From NCBI GenBank assembly GCA_021813585.1, contig JAKAJV010000015.1, positions 62,001 through 126,000 of the forward strand: a DNA stretch of 64,000 nt, read 5' to 3'. This document shows positions 51,277 through 59,191 of the stretch, one piece after another. Within the stretch, counting starts at the first letter, position 1. Each line of letters opens with the position of its first letter. The position numbers were made by a program, and so were the translations under genes. Under the pieces are notes generated by a model. That model made no database searches. It saw only the letters and a program-made list of their open reading frames with translations, and was not told where the DNA came from. This DNA is from Bacteroidota bacterium. Lineage in GTDB: Bacteria; Bacteroidota; Ignavibacteria; Ignavibacteriales; Ignavibacteriaceae.

Positions 51277-51691
51277 AATATTTTTAGACTCGAATGTAGT
51301 TGTTTATTTGTTTGATAAATCCGAAAGACAAAAACAATCGAGAATAAAAAAGTTAATTGCCCAGCATATTACACAATCAAAAATCTATTTGAGTGTTCAA
51401 GTTATAAATGAGTTTGTAATTGTTACCTCAAAAAAAATTGCTTTCCCTATAACTGCCTCCAGGCAGAAAGAAATAATTGAATTACTAAATGATTTATTCT
51501 CGATTGTTCCGCTTAATTACATAACTTCCTTAAGGGCATTGGAATTATCTGTAAAGTATAAGTTATCTTATTGGGATTCACTTATAATATCGTCTGCAAT
51601 AGAAAATATGTGCAATATATTATTTACGGAAGATATGCAAAACGGGTTGATAATTGAAGATAAACTTAAAATAGTTAATCCATTTAGTTAA
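51257..51691 (+). CDS. PIN-domain toxin (VapC-like RNase)
   Basis: About 144 residues (ATG 51257; ATG 51266 also possible). Seen: IFLDSNVVVYLFDKSE (first Asp), QVINEFVIVTSKK (Glu), LSYWDSLIISSAI (Asp) and LFTEDMQNG (last Asp), so the four acidic residues of the PIN fold are all present. Predicted Mg-dependent RNase. The antitoxin is the preceding small gene. AT-rich relative to neighbours, consistent with acquisition. Confidence 0.85.
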   Translation: MSFMIDKIFLDSNVVVYLFDKSERQKQSRIKKLIAQHITQSKIYLSVQVINEFVIVTSKKIAFPITASRQKEIIELLNDLFSIVPLNYITSLRALELSVKYKLSYWDSLIISSAIENMCNILFTEDMQNGLIIEDKLKIVNPFS

Positions 51692-51771
51692 ATCATATAT
51701 ACCTACGCCCCTTTAATAAATATTGGTAGCAGCGCTAAAGGTGGGAAAAACATTTTTATGATAATCTAACA

Positions 51772-52905
51772 TTGAAAGAAAAAAAAAGATTCACATTCGT
51801 CGACCTTCTGCGGGGATGGGCACTTCTAGTTATGGTAGAAGTGCATATCTTTAATGTTATGCTTATTCCTGCATTAAAAGAGACGGGCTGGTTCGGCATA
51901 TTAAATTTTATCAACGGGCTCGTCGCCCCCTCATTCCTTTTTATTTCCGGCTTCGCATTTGTACTTTCTACTCAACAAAAAAGGGAAGATCTGTTCAAGG
52001 TAAATTATGCTTTCTGGAAAAAGCTGGGACGGATTGCACTAATATTTTTAGCGGGCTATTCGCTTCATTTGCCGATACTATCTCTTAGAAGATTGATGAA
52101 CTTTTACAGCTATGATGTGCTTCTCCGCTTTTATAATGTTGATATTCTCCAATGCATTGCAACCGGGCTTCTGTTGGTGTTTGCCGCAAGGTTAATTATT
52201 AAGTCGGATAAAGCGTACAACATTTTTCTAATTGTAAGCTTGTTCATTATAGTGCTGGTTTCCCCTTGGGTCTGGGGGACAGATTTTACAAAGTATATGG
52301 CAGTTCCCCTTGCAGATTATTTCAACTCAATGAACGGTTCGTACTTCCCGTTGTTTCCGTGGCTGGGCTTTCTGCTTGCAGGCGCAGTAGCGTGCAAATA
52401 TTTTATAGATGCCAGAACGAACAACATGGAGAAAAATTATATTAATGCGATCATCATTATAGGCGTAATACTGGCGGCTTCGGGTCACTTCTTCCTTTCG
52501 GAAATTTTCAACCTTTCATTTAGAACGGTAAGACCGCATCCGCTCTTTTTCATTCAGAGACTCGGATACGTGCTTATGCTGCTGGGTGCCTGCTGGTACT
52601 ACGCCGAATTAAGACAGACAAAAAAATCTTTCGTGCTTGACGTAGGGAAAGAATCCCTTCTTGTATACTGGCTGCATCTGCAGATTATCTACAGGCATTT
52701 CTGGAACGACCAGAGCATTGCATCGATACTCGGCGGCAAGCTTAATTTGCTAGAAACTATTGCTGCTACTTTAGCTCTAGCGCTGCTGATGATAGGCGTA
52801 GCTAAAGTCTGGGGCGGCTTTAAGAAAAGCCACCGTAAGTTAGCTTCAAATTTTACGTTAGGACTGGTAAGCGTTTGTATAATTATTTTTCTGATGGGAT
52901 TATAA
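51772..52905 (+). CDS. DUF1624/HGSNAT-like multi-pass membrane protein
   Basis: 377 residues. About ten helices. N-terminal RFTFVDLLRGWALLVMVEVHIFNVML, then FINGLVAPSFLFISGFAFVLS, and LPILSLRR. This D-x-x-R-G pattern is shared by heparan-alpha-glucosaminide N-acetyltransferase and DUF1624 proteins, acyltransferase-3-like membrane enzymes. It would transfer an acyl group to an envelope sugar (inferred). TTG start at 51772, since no ATG precedes the conserved segment. Lone gene between two toxin-antitoxin modules. Confidence 0.8.
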   Translation: MKEKKRFTFVDLLRGWALLVMVEVHIFNVMLIPALKETGWFGILNFINGLVAPSFLFISGFAFVLSTQQKREDLFKVNYAFWKKLGRIALIFLAGYSLHLPILSLRRLMNFYSYDVLLRFYNVDILQCIATGLLLVFAARLIIKSDKAYNIFLIVSLFIIVLVSPWVWGTDFTKYMAVPLADYFNSMNGSYFPLFPWLGFLLAGAVACKYFIDARTNNMEKNYINAIIIIGVILAASGHFFLSEIFNLSFRTVRPHPLFFIQRLGYVLMLLGACWYYAELRQTKKSFVLDVGKESLLVYWLHLQIIYRHFWNDQSIASILGGKLNLLETIAATLALALLMIGVAKVWGGFKKSHRKLASNFTLGLVSVCIIIFLMGL

Positions 52906-52916
52906 TGAACTATCTG

Positions 52917-53141
52917 TTAGCTTTCGTGCCGGTTTGCAGCTATTTTTATCAACAATTTTAAAACTTTATTTACATCCTTGGAGGTAGGAAAAGCCTTAGC
53001 TACTTCCGGTTCAAGCAAGACAATATTACTATTTTTATTAAATTCTCCGGCATATTTACCCCTGACTCCTTCTTTAAGATTTTTGAAATCATATTCTTTC
53101 CGTAGAACATCGTACCGTTGTTTTTTAGTTGTACCTTTCAT
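52917..53141 (-). CDS. brnA: BrnA-like antitoxin
   Basis: 74 residues: KKQRYDVLRKEYDFKNLKEGVRGKYA then a SNIVLLEPEVAKAFPTSKDVNKVLKLLIKI ribbon-helix-helix region. It starts inside the end of the BrnT gene (overlap 53125-53141), the usual BrnT-BrnA order. Neutralises BrnT and represses the operon in known systems. The exact antitoxin family is moderate confidence; the pairing is strong. Confidence 0.8.
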   Translation of the reverse strand: MKGTTKKQRYDVLRKEYDFKNLKEGVRGKYAGEFNKNSNIVLLEPEVAKAFPTSKDVNKVLKLLIKIAANRHES

Positions 53142-53400
53142 AAAACTTTCTTTCTTTTTTTGTAGCTAATCTTGCACTAATTATCCTAATTCTATTTTCT
53201 CTTTCGGTATGAGACACTATTAGAATTTTACCTGTTACAGACTGACCAATGGTTATAAATCGTTCTTCACCCAATGAATGATCAGGATCGACAATAGTAT
53301 ATGATAAAATATCTCCGAATATTGTTGAGGCTTCTTCAAAAGAAATATTATGTTTCCTAATATTTTCTTCTGCTTTTAAAGAATGCCATTCAAAAATCAT
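53125..53400 (-). CDS. brnT: BrnT-family toxin
   Basis: 91 residues: FEWHSLKAEENIRKHNISFEEASTIFGD, then EERFITIGQSVTGKILIVSHTERENRIRIISARLATKKERKFYER. This is the BrnT (RelE-superfamily RNase) signature: WD/H-x-x-KA-x-N..KH..F.EA and R-x-I-S-A-R-x-A. Promoter-proximal gene of the BrnTA operon, on the minus strand facing the acyltransferase-like gene. Confidence 0.93.
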   Translation of the reverse strand: MIFEWHSLKAEENIRKHNISFEEASTIFGDILSYTIVDPDHSLGEERFITIGQSVTGKILIVSHTERENRIRIISARLATKKERKFYERYN

Positions 53401-53461
53401 TTTTCAATTTTTATTTATTAGAACGCAATAAAAATAATAAAACTTTTCATTACTAATTCTT

Positions 53462-53932
53462 TTAGATAATATTTTTCTCTTCGACTTTCAAAACTCTTTC
53501 TTTATAATCGATTAATTCTCTATTGTATTCAGAGGACATTAATGGAGAAGAAATGATAAAGTCTGCGGTGGCTCTGTTGTTTGCCACGGGAATATTGTAA
53601 ACAACTGCAATCCGGAGGAGCGCTTTCACATCGGGGTCGTGGGGCATTGGCTCAAGCGGGTCCCAGAAGAAAATTAGGAAGTCGATCTTGCATTCGGCAA
53701 TTTTAGCGCCCACCTGCTGGTCGCCGCCCAAAGGACCGCTTTTAAACCTATGAACTTCCAGGTTCAATTCATTTGATATTATCTGTCCGGTTGTGCCCGT
53801 GCCGAACAGCTCGTGTTTTGCTAAAAGGTCCCTGTTGAATTTTGCCCATTCGAGCAGGTCTATTTTCCTGTTATCGTGTGCAATCAGTGCAATCCGTTTC
53901 TTCTTTGCCATTACCAAAACTTTCTTTGTCAT
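53462..53932 (-). CDS. mgsA: Methylglyoxal synthase
   Basis: 156 residues (ATG 53932; ATG 53908 equally possible and closer to the core). Converts dihydroxyacetone phosphate to methylglyoxal. Seen: [91 protein letters not shown]. The catalytic Asp lies in GGDQQ and phosphate-binding Gly/Thr in GTGTTG. Normal length. Monocistronic. Confidence 0.96.
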   Translation of the reverse strand: MTKKVLVMAKKKRIALIAHDNRKIDLLEWAKFNRDLLAKHELFGTGTTGQIISNELNLEVHRFKSGPLGGDQQVGAKIAECKIDFLIFFWDPLEPMPHDPDVKALLRIAVVYNIPVANNRATADFIISSPLMSSEYNRELIDYKERVLKVEEKNII

Positions 53933-54191
53933 TACTTATCTCCGGTGATTAATTTTCAGAATACGGGCGGCAGCAAGATAATTATGTATTTGCCGTTAAT
54001 CAACAGGTTAATGTTAATTAAAATTTAAATTCAATCTCCTTGCTTTTAAATTCTTATTCATTAACTTAGCGCTAAAATTTTCCGTTTTCTATTTTCCAAG
54101 TGCGGGTTCTTTCTATTCTACCCTTATTACAGCTTTAAGATTAACTCAAATAATGTCAGCATCAATTTATATAATAATAAAGGAGACCGAG

Positions 54192-54704
54192 ATGAAAACT
54201 TTTTTTGCAGCAGCTTTTTCATTTTGCTTTGTCCTTATATCTGCTCATTTGTACGCGCAGGAAGATATGAGCAAGCTAAAGGAAAAGATTGAAGCTATGA
54301 ACGATACTTATTCCAAAGCGGAAATTGCAGGCGACGACGAAACAATTCTCTCTTTCTATGCCGAGGATGCGATTTCCCTGCCGAGCTATTCGCCCATAAT
54401 TAAAGGGAAGGAAGCCATTAAAGAGTCCATGTTGCAGAGTAAGGGCGCATATAAAATTACCGAATTCAAGATGACTACCTTGGATGTTTTCGGAAGCGGC
54501 GATTTGGTATATGAGATCGGGAATTACAATATGGCAATGACTATGCCCGGTATGGAAAAACCTGTAACCGATACGGGCAAGTACCTTACCGTTTATCAAA
54601 AGCAGGCAGACGGCTCGCTGAAAATAAAAGCCGAAACGTGGAATACGGATCTGAATCCCTGGGCCTCGATGGGAAAAATGCAGGAAGAAAAAGAGAAGAA
54701 ATAA
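54192..54704 (+). CDS. Secreted SnoaL/DUF4440-like protein
   Basis: About 170 residues from ATG 54192, preceded by AAAGGAG. Signal peptide AAAFSFCFVLISAHLYAQ. The mature part is a nuclear-transport-factor-2 fold pattern: MNDTYSKAEIAGDDETILSFYAEDAISLPSYSPIIKGKEAI, then VYEIGNYNMAM and TDTGKYLTVYQKQADGSLKIKAETWN. DUF4440/SnoaL members bind small ligands; function unknown. A candidate terminator follows. Confidence 0.75.
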   Translation: MKTFFAAAFSFCFVLISAHLYAQEDMSKLKEKIEAMNDTYSKAEIAGDDETILSFYAEDAISLPSYSPIIKGKEAIKESMLQSKGAYKITEFKMTTLDVFGSGDLVYEIGNYNMAMTMPGMEKPVTDTGKYLTVYQKQADGSLKIKAETWNTDLNPWASMGKMQEEKEKK

Positions 54705-54724
54705 TAATCAGTTTAATCAATAAC

Positions 54725-54776
54725 AGCCGCTCATAATTAAGGCTTGCTTTGCAGACTTTATTGGGCGGCTTTTTTA
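54725..54776 (+). terminator. Candidate rho-independent terminator
   Basis: Arms AGCCGCTC (54725-54732) and GGGCGGCT (54763-54770) pair at 7 of 8, followed at once by TTTTTATT. The 30-base loop is long, which lowers confidence. Lies just after the SnoaL-like gene. Confidence 0.5.
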
Positions 54777-54897
54777 TTTCTGCGATGCCGCGAAAACGGA
54801 TTAAGCAGATTCAAAGTAGAAAATATTTTTCAAGTTTATTCGTCTCTAGATGTAAATAGAAAAATATTTTTACAAGAATAATTAAACGGAGAAGTTA

Positions 54898-55467
54898 ATG
54901 GCGGAAAGTGTTTGCCCGGTGTGGGTTGGTTATTTCCTGGCAAGTCCTATTAGAAAATTATATCAAAATCCAGGAGAAATATTGAAGCCGTATTTAAGGG
55001 AAGGAATGAAGGTCATCGATATCGGAAGCGCTATGGGATTCTTCAGCATACCGGCGGCAAAGATTGTAGGCAAAGACGGAAGGGTAATTTGCATCGATCT
55101 TCAGAAAAAGATGCTGGAGCGATTGGAAAAGCGAGCAGTAAAAGCAAAAGTATTAAACCGGCTGGAACTGCACGAATGCACCGCAGAGTCTTTACAAATA
55201 AATAGATTTGAAAATCAAATCGATTTTGCGCTGGCATTTGCAGTGCTGCATGAGATGCCAGACTTATCCATTGTATTTAAGGAAGTAAATGCTGCGCTTA
55301 AAATAAAAAGTAAAATGCTGATTGCAGAACCTAACGGTCACGTTACTGAGCAGAACTTTGCAGGCACTCTTAACGCGGCAAAGAAAAATGGTTTTAGAAT
55401 AATTGGTCATCCTAAAATCGGCGGAAGCAAGACGGCGCTTCTTGAAAAAGCAGAGACCGTTAACTGA
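54898..55467 (+). CDS. SAM-dependent methyltransferase
   Basis: 189 residues. Class I Rossmann start KPYLREGMKVIDIGSAMGFFSIPAAKIVG (motif I), then VICIDLQKKMLERLEKRA (acidic residue at end of strand 2), and IDFALAFAVLHEMPDLSIVFKEVNAALK. Substrate unknown (UbiE/arsenite-type family look). GGAG precedes ATG 54898. Overlaps the convergent DinB gene by 8 bases. Confidence 0.85.
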   Translation: MAESVCPVWVGYFLASPIRKLYQNPGEILKPYLREGMKVIDIGSAMGFFSIPAAKIVGKDGRVICIDLQKKMLERLEKRAVKAKVLNRLELHECTAESLQINRFENQIDFALAFAVLHEMPDLSIVFKEVNAALKIKSKMLIAEPNGHVTEQNFAGTLNAAKKNGFRIIGHPKIGGSKTALLEKAETVN

Positions 55468-55933
55468 TTTTTTTATACTTCGTTCCTATGTAGTCTACAA
55501 AGTCCGGCTCAAATCCCTGCTCGCGTATCAGCGTTTGAATTTGGGCTCGGTGATGAACCGAATGAAAGTTTAGCTGCAGAGGAATATCTTTCAGAGGTGA
55601 AGTCCATCTTCCACCGTCAAAGCCGGTAAATTCGATTTCTTCGAACAATTGCTGCTCGGTTTTTTCGCTTAAAAAATCCAACCACATTAAAAGGCTGTCA
55701 TCCCATTTTTCTTCAAGCTCATCAAATTTATAAACAGGGTCCCACCAGCTCATTTGAACGACATTCGGATCCTGTAATATTCTTGCCATCCACTTGTTTT
55801 GAGAATTTATAAGATGGCTGAAGAAAATTATGCTCTTCTCCTTTTCGGGCAGCTCCGCAATTTTTTTAAGTACCAGCTTGTTAGCGTAATCGTTGTACTT
55901 GAAAATTTCAATGAGAAATTGTTTCATTTCCAT
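55460..55933 (-). CDS. DinB family protein
   Basis: 157 residues: FKYNDYANKLVLKKIAEL, FFSHLINSQNKWMARIL and LNFHSVHHRAQIQTLIREQGFEP. The three histidines (first in SHLI, others in HSVHHRAQI) are the metal-site pattern of DinB four-helix bundle proteins. Specific role unknown. Overlaps the methyltransferase 3' end by 8 bases, convergent. Confidence 0.87.
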   Translation of the reverse strand: MEMKQFLIEIFKYNDYANKLVLKKIAELPEKEKSIIFFSHLINSQNKWMARILQDPNVVQMSWWDPVYKFDELEEKWDDSLLMWLDFLSEKTEQQLFEEIEFTGFDGGRWTSPLKDIPLQLNFHSVHHRAQIQTLIREQGFEPDFVDYIGTKYKKIS

Positions 55934-56112
55934 TGGCAGACCTTTTCTTTCTATATTAAGATTGATTTTAATTTCCTATAGAATAATTTCCGGTTAGGTT
56001 TTGCCTATTTAATTACAAAACCGAAACCGGAGTGTATTTCAGCTTAAAAGTGCCTTAAATAACTTGTAATTGTTATAAAAATTTTTATTATGTAATTAAA
56101 ATTAACATTACT

Positions 56113-57006
56113 ATGAAGAATATAACATCATTCGGCGAAATATTGTTCGACGTTTATCCGGATAAAAAAACTCTTGGCGGCGCACCGTTTAATTTTATTT
56201 ATCATATAATAAAATTAACCGGGCAGGGCAACTTTATAAGCCGTGTTGGAGATGACGAACCCGGCAGGAAAATTCTCGGCGGTCTAACATCCGCCGGCAT
56301 TTCTACTGCCTTTATTCAGAATGATCAAACTCATCCAACCGGCGCGGCTAATGCAAACCTAGATGAAAACAAAATTCCTCATTGGATTATTGAAGAAAAC
56401 CGCGCTTACGATTTTATTGAAGCAACAAGCAGCATTAACGACCTTATAAAGAACAAAACCGACTGTCTATACTTCGGTACGCTTGCTCAGCGAAATGTTA
56501 TCTCAAAAGAAACTTTACGCTCGTTATTCGGCAAGAAGATAAAATATTTTTGCGACCTTAATCTAAGGCAGAATTTTTACAATGAAGACGTGCTTATTTC
56601 TTCTCTTGAAAATGCGGATGCATTAAAGCTTAATGACGATGAATTAAAAATATTAAACAACTTGCTGCTGAAGAAGAGCGAAAACGAAGTTGATTTAATC
56701 AAGAGGCTTTCCGGTAATTTCAATATTGAATTAGTCTGCTTAACCAAAGGAGAAGACGGTGCGGCAATTTATAAGAACGGCGAAACAAACTGCTGCAAAG
56801 TTAATGTTAAGAATGTTGTCGACACAGTTGGTGCCGGCGATGCGTATGCTTCAATTTTATCCATTGGCTATCTGCAAGGATGGGACATAGGTAAAATAAA
56901 TAAGCTGGCGTCGGAATTTGCCGCAGAGATTATTAAGGTTGACGGTGCGCTGCCAAAAGATGATAATGTTTATAAATCCTTCAAAGAAAAGATAAACGAT
57001 GGCTGA
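56113..57006 (+). CDS. PfkB-family fructokinase
   Basis: 297 residues. Seen: FGEILFDVYPDKKTLGGAPFNFIYHI (PfkB sugar site, GGAPxN), FISRVGDDEPG, and VVDTVGAGDAYASIL (catalytic Asp in GAGD). Phosphorylates fructose to fructose 6-phosphate. Its last codons overlap the next gene by 8 bases (ATG 56999). Context (SPS-SPP and sucrose synthase) supports fructose as substrate rather than ribose or another sugar. Confidence 0.9.
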   Translation: MKNITSFGEILFDVYPDKKTLGGAPFNFIYHIIKLTGQGNFISRVGDDEPGRKILGGLTSAGISTAFIQNDQTHPTGAANANLDENKIPHWIIEENRAYDFIEATSSINDLIKNKTDCLYFGTLAQRNVISKETLRSLFGKKIKYFCDLNLRQNFYNEDVLISSLENADALKLNDDELKILNNLLLKKSENEVDLIKRLSGNFNIELVCLTKGEDGAAIYKNGETNCCKVNVKNVVDTVGAGDAYASILSIGYLQGWDIGKINKLASEFAAEIIKVDGALPKDDNVYKSFKEKINDG

Positions 57007-59191
57007 ACCAATCAATTCCAATAGAAAGTTTTATGTTCAGTTATACAGCATTCACGGACTGATCAGGGGACACGACCTGGAGCTAGGCAGAGATGCCGAT
57101 ACCGGCGGACAGACAAAGTACGTTCTCGAGCTAGCCAATACCTTAAGCCAAGATCCGCGCATAGAAAAAGTTGAATTGATAACCAGGCAAATAAGAGACA
57201 AAAATGTTTCAGAAGACTATTCGCAGTTCATCGAAAAGATAAACGATAAATTCGACATCGTAAGAATAAGATGCGGAGGAGGAAAATATATTAGGAAAGA
57301 ACTCCTCTGGCAGCACCTTGAAGAATTTATAGACCAAAGCATAAAGTACATCAAATCAAAAAAGAAGTTTCCCGACGTTATACACAGCCACTACGCCGAT
57401 GCCGGTTATGTTTGCAGCGAGCTTTCCAAATTCTTCGGCATCCCGTTTTTTCATACCGGGCATTCACTCGGCAGGGATAAGCTAAGAAAGCTTTTAGCCG
57501 ACGGCATCCCTTTTGAAGACATTGAAAAGCGTTATAAGATTACTAATAGAATAAATGTTGAGGAAGAAGTTATTTTTTTTGCTGATTTAATAATTACTAG
57601 CACGCGCCAGGAGATCCAAAAACAGTACAGAGAATATAAAAATTCCAATGCCGATAAGTTCAAAGTAATACCTCCCGGAGTTGATCTGGAAAATTTTTAT
57701 CCTTACAACAATAAAGACAAAGTAGATGATGAGGCGATAATGTTTAAAGGAATAATCACCGAAAAGCTACTCCGCTTCTTTGTTGATGTTGATAAGCCTC
57801 TGATCCTGTCTCTTTGCAGACCGGACAAAAGGAAAAACATCTCCGGCTTAATTACTGCTTACGGCGAAGATAAAGAGCTTAGGAAAAAAGCTAACCTTGC
57901 AATTTTTGCCGGCATAAGACAGGATATTCAAACTATGCCGGATAACGAAAGAGAAGTGCTTACGGAAATCTTACTGCTTATGGACAAATATAACCTCTAC
58001 GGTAAAATGGCAATTCCTAAACGGCACGATACTCAACATGAAGTACCGGAGCTTTACCGTATTGCCGCAGCATCCGGCGGCGTGTTTGTTAATGCGGCAT
58101 TGACTGAGCCTTTCGGCTTAACACTAATTGAGTCTGCCGGAACCGGGATCCCCGTTGTTGCTACAGATGACGGCGGTCCGAGAGATATTATTTCAAACTG
58201 CAAAAACGGATTGCTGGTAGATGTCTCGGACTCTAAAAATATCGCTTCGGCTTTAAATAAAATTTTAGACGATAAAAATTTATGGGAAGAGTTTTCGCAA
58301 AACGGAATTAAGAACGTAAAAAAATATTATACCTGGAAAGCTCATGTGGACAGTTATCTAAATGAAATTTTTAAGCTGCCCGACAAGTCCGCCGTAAACC
58401 AAAATACTTTTGCAACCATGGGAAGAAAGCTTATGGATATGGAGAAACTAATCGTTACGGATATCGATAATACGCTGCTGGGCGATGAAGAATCTTTAAA
58501 TGAATTTTCCGCTCTGCTGAATAACATTCACGGAAAGATAGGCTTCGCTGTGGCTACCGGACGCACCGTTAAATCGGCATTCGATATACTTAAAGAAAAC
58601 AACGTTACACTGCCGGATGTAATTATATCTTCGGTGGGCACGGAAATATATTATAATTATAAGGGCGAGCTTATCTATTCCAAAGGATGGGATGCGCATA
58701 TTTCGCATCAATGGAAAAAGGATAAGATTGTAAGCCTGCTGAAGCAGCTTGATTTTCTAGATTATCAGGAAGAAGAAACGCAGCGTAAGTTTAAGGTAAG
58801 TTATTATATGCATGAGTCTGATGAAAATTTAACAAGCATTAAAGATATTCTGGTAAAGAACAAATTAAAGGTTAACGTTATTTACAGCCACGGAAGCTTT
58901 CTAGACATATTGCCTTACAGGGCTTCCAAAGGAAAAGCAATTAGATACTTATCGTACCGGTGGAATATTCCTCACGAAAGAATTCTTGTGGCAGGCGATT
59001 CCGGCAACGATGAAGAAATGCTGAAAGGCGAGCTGCTCGGCGTGGTTGTTTCAAACTACAGCAAAGAGCTTGAGAAATTAAAAGGCGGTAAGAGAATATT
59101 CTTTGCTGAAAGACAGTTTGCCGGCGGAATAATAGACGGAATAAAGTATTACAATTTTTTAGATGAAGGAAAGGTAAACACCCATGACTAA
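56999..59191 (+). CDS. Bifunctional sucrose-phosphate synthase / sucrose-phosphate phosphatase
   Basis: 730 residues. N-terminal GT4 part: SIHGLIRGHDLELGRDADTGGQTKYVLELA, FFHTGHSLGRDKLRKLL, PPGVDLENFYPY, LSLCRPDKRKNISGL, and ALTEPFGLTLIESAGTGIPVVATDDGGPRDII (donor site). C-terminal HAD part from about 475: LIVTDIDNTLLGDEE (nucleophile Asp), FAVATGRTVKSA and LVAGDSGNDEEML. SPS makes sucrose 6-phosphate from UDP- (or ADP-) glucose and fructose 6-phosphate; SPP removes the phosphate. Overlaps both neighbours by 8 bases. Confidence 0.93.
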   Translation: MAEPINSNRKFYVQLYSIHGLIRGHDLELGRDADTGGQTKYVLELANTLSQDPRIEKVELITRQIRDKNVSEDYSQFIEKINDKFDIVRIRCGGGKYIRKELLWQHLEEFIDQSIKYIKSKKKFPDVIHSHYADAGYVCSELSKFFGIPFFHTGHSLGRDKLRKLLADGIPFEDIEKRYKITNRINVEEEVIFFADLIITSTRQEIQKQYREYKNSNADKFKVIPPGVDLENFYPYNNKDKVDDEAIMFKGIITEKLLRFFVDVDKPLILSLCRPDKRKNISGLITAYGEDKELRKKANLAIFAGIRQDIQTMPDNEREVLTEILLLMDKYNLYGKMAIPKRHDTQHEVPELYRIAAASGGVFVNAALTEPFGLTLIESAGTGIPVVATDDGGPRDIISNCKNGLLVDVSDSKNIASALNKILDDKNLWEEFSQNGIKNVKKYYTWKAHVDSYLNEIFKLPDKSAVNQNTFATMGRKLMDMEKLIVTDIDNTLLGDEESLNEFSALLNNIHGKIGFAVATGRTVKSAFDILKENNVTLPDVIISSVGTEIYYNYKGELIYSKGWDAHISHQWKKDKIVSLLKQLDFLDYQEEETQRKFKVSYYMHESDENLTSIKDILVKNKLKVNVIYSHGSFLDILPYRASKGKAIRYLSYRWNIPHERILVAGDSGNDEEMLKGELLGVVVSNYSKELEKLKGGKRIFFAERQFAGGIIDGIKYYNFLDEGKVNTHD